A stretch of DNA of 64,000 bases. Source: Chiua virens (taxonomy: Eukaryota > Basidiomycota > Agaricomycetes > Boletales > Boletaceae). The stretch lies in contig JAHNUO010000002.1 of assembly GCA_019787685.1 (NCBI GenBank), positions 2,728,001-2,792,000 of the forward strand, given 5' to 3'. Shown one piece after another: positions 61,501-64,000 of this stretch. Position numbers and translations under genes: made by a program. Position 1 is the stretch's first letter; every line of letters starts with the position of its first letter. Under the pieces are notes generated by a model. That model made no database searches and was not told where the DNA came from. It saw only the letters and a program-made list of their open reading frames with translations.

Positions 61501-63149
61501 TCATGATGTCTGGCACTCATATATTTTAACTACTACGTACTTCTGTCACAGCTGTATGGCCCATATTATCAATCTGGCCACGCAGGCCTTCCTTACAACC
61601 TACAGCACCTCAAAACATTATGACCCCTCTTTACCTGATGCCAACATTGTCATCTCAAGTGACAGAGGGGATCAAGACCCGATTGGCCTCATTTGTGCCA
61701 TCTCTGTCAAGGTAATCAGGATTCTTATGTGTAATCAGAGTTGCCAAACACTGATGAGTACCTCAGGCTCACTCATCCGCACAGCACAAAGAATTATTCA
61801 AGAATATTCAGACACGCTCCCCTTCCCTGCAACTTATACTCAACATGAAAGTCCAATGGTCCTCAACATTCAACATGCTCAGTCACGCACTCGAACTCAA
61901 GGAAGTAAGTATATCTGACAATGTTCGTGTATTTATACTCGCTGATGTTATTAATATAGGATGTCAACACTTTCATTGAACAGCTTGCATTCAAGGATCG
62001 CGGGAATGACCCAGAGAAGCGCCGCAAAGTTCTGGGTCTCCAGTTATTGGAAAAGGAGTGGGACCAAGTCCGTCTCCTTCTGGCCCTCCTTGTGGTATGT
62101 CTTGTTTTTCCTTCCATCACATGCCAATGTGACACCATTCACATTAGTTTGCAGAGAATGCACAACACGCATTCTCATCAAAGCAAGGGCCTACGCTACA
62201 TACAGCCCTCCTAGCTTTGGAGACACTACACAAAGCATGGTCGTCGCGCACAAAGAGCAAGAAGTTTGCAAGATTCAATGCTGCGCTTGAAGCAGGGGTG
62301 CAAAACATAACCCATTACTATGAGCGTACAGCAACATCCGACGCGCATATCATAGCAATGAGTAAGTGGACTTGCGATATGTCGTACCTATCTGACATCT
62401 GCTTTCTTTCTCTAGTTCTCGATCCTCATCAAAAGCTTGACTATATTCGTGCCAATTGGGGCGAACGGCTTGCAAATGAAGCGACGAAGCATGCAGAATT
62501 AATCGTAAGTCATTTTTTTCTCAATCATATTCTCCATTAACGAATCCAACAAGTACAAAGAATGTTATTATATGATGTATGGCTCTGACACTGATGCCCC
62601 ACAGCCCATGGACCACAAACATTGCATCACAATGCGTAACCCCAAACTTGATGCCCTTTTGGGGTCTGACATCAACGATGAGAGCGAGAATGAGGATACG
62701 ATCAGTTGGAACCAGAGCAACAAATATGGTGGTGATCCCACACACCCATGGCTGCAAGGTTTCCACAACTACCTCAATGTGTGGGAACACCTTGGCGACA
62801 CCACCATCGTGCAGTGGTGGGGAATGCACTCCTCACGATACCCAGTGTGGGGATCCCTGGCACAGGACTTTCTCCCCATCATGGCCAGCTCCGTATCTTC
62901 AGAACGTGCATTTTCATCTGCCGGGATAACCATCACCAAGCGCCGCAATCATCTCAAGGCTGACATCGTGGAAGCACTTCAATTCTTGAAGTGTAGTACA
63001 AGGTCGAGTGTCCCACTTCAAGAGGATCCTTTGCTTGCTCCAGAGGTGCATGAAAAGCAAGATTCTGGTGATGACGATGGGGAGACTGAGGATGAGTGGG
63101 ATGGTAGTATTCTTGACATTAATCAATAGCTTATTTTCGAGTCTACTAA
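55600..63149 (+). mobile_element. hAT transposon carrying a nested mariner element
   Basis: The coding parts at 55847-57137 and 61377-63129 belong to one hAT transposase. The left flank (55600-55740) has gagcttggagcttggcttg-type repeats such as occur in terminal regions of fungal hAT elements; exact ends were not determined. The right end meets LTR B at 63150. Confidence 0.78.
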
Positions 63150-64000
63150 TGAAACAAGCTGAATATGATGAAGCGCGTAGGGCGGGATTACAATGTGTAA
63201 CAGTTGTGAGAATGCTCGTAAATGAGCATAGACCCTAAGGTCAGCTTGAGTACAGGGTTTAATGTCTTATGAGGACACCTGTGTGTTTAATCCAGTGGTG
63301 AAGGTAATTCACGAGTGCAATGTCTCAGGCAGAGGAGTAATGGTAAAACAAGTTAATTATCAAACTGGGGATCCAGAGTGAAGCTAGTCCCAGTATATAT
63401 ACTAAATACAGGTGGCTGTACACTACTATATAAGGAATGCTAGTAGGTAAGCATAATTACGAATAGTCCGAGGTATCGGCTACATAAGGTGATGCGTGCA
63501 GATGAGGCATGGCATTGACCAATAGGATAAGATCTGTATGAGTCAGGTTAGAAGCCATGGTGAGTCATGATGTGACTCGAGGAGTGCACATTGTAGGGAA
63601 TAGGTATTCCCTGTGCTCGCATAGCACGTTTCCGCACCCTGTCGTCACCCGATCCCAACCCTGATCTGTCTGCTTGTGCGAACTCATCCGGATTGCTGTA
63701 TCCATGCCCGATTTGCCTCGGACTCTTTTATTTTATTTTTGATGCTCCTTATTCGTACTTAGCATTGGCTAGACCATGTCACGCAGCCCTTGCAGGGACG
63801 TTCGGGTGCCTCTCGAACTTTATACCGTATGAAAACCTTCTTTTTATTATTATCCTTACTTAGGACGAGTCTGAGGGTATTCCCGAGGACTATAAATTCA
63901 CTGTATTGACAAAATACAGTAGCTTTTGCCCGTGTGCATCTGTCTCACATCGTTTTCGGTCGACGTTCATTTTCTCTCGCTCTCCTCGTATTTTCTCAAT

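Overview
The window looks like nuclear DNA of a basidiomycete fungus, most likely an Agaricomycete. The evidence is short introns of about 45-85 nt with GT-AG ends in nearly every gene, fungal gene families (fungal PLC, histidine acid phosphatase, a WW-domain membrane protein), and KDZ transposons with a TET/JBP-like gene. Placement near Rhizoctonia/Ceratobasidium is only a guess. Gene models were built by hand by joining exons in phase at GT...AG sites. No alignment or database search was run.

Left half (1 to about 28.7 kb) is ordinary gene space. In order: the 3' end of a Tma22/DENR translation factor; a small probable mitochondrial protein; three tandem SAM-dependent methyltransferase genes, of which only the middle one is open; a small conserved protein; a 9-exon phosphoinositide phospholipase C; a proline-rich coiled-coil protein (minus); a tandem dual-specificity phosphatase whose second domain has lost its active site (minus); a long WW-domain multi-pass membrane protein (minus); an uncharacterised conserved protein; a histidine acid phosphatase with a 9-nt microexon; and a frameshifted gene.

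Right half (about 28.7 to 64 kb) is a transposon nest. A copia element (28.9-35 kb) is split by two solo LTRs, one of which carries its own TA-flanked DNA element. Then come a 148-bp minisatellite, two multi-exon minus-strand genes of unknown function (36.2-40.5 kb), a 71-bp minisatellite, and a KDZ transposon (44.5-54.9 kb) next to a decayed TET/JBP-like oxygenase gene. The KDZ is split by a Ty3/gypsy element (minus), and that is split by a Tc1 element with about 220-bp inverted repeats. A 74-bp minisatellite follows. An hAT transposon (about 55.6-63.1 kb) then has a second mariner-type element sitting inside one of its introns. That mariner encodes its own DDE transposase and, convergently, a SAM-domain-like companion protein, and each of the two genes is interrupted by a different solo LTR. 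The window ends in an LTR interrupted by another LTR.

Most insertions could be read exactly because the target duplications (TA, GCGC, ACGC, GATAA, TCAAC) remain and removing the insert restores a reading frame. Most premature stops in these elements lie where CGA, CAG or TGG is expected, which suggests C-to-T decay (RIP-like or 5-methylcytosine deamination).
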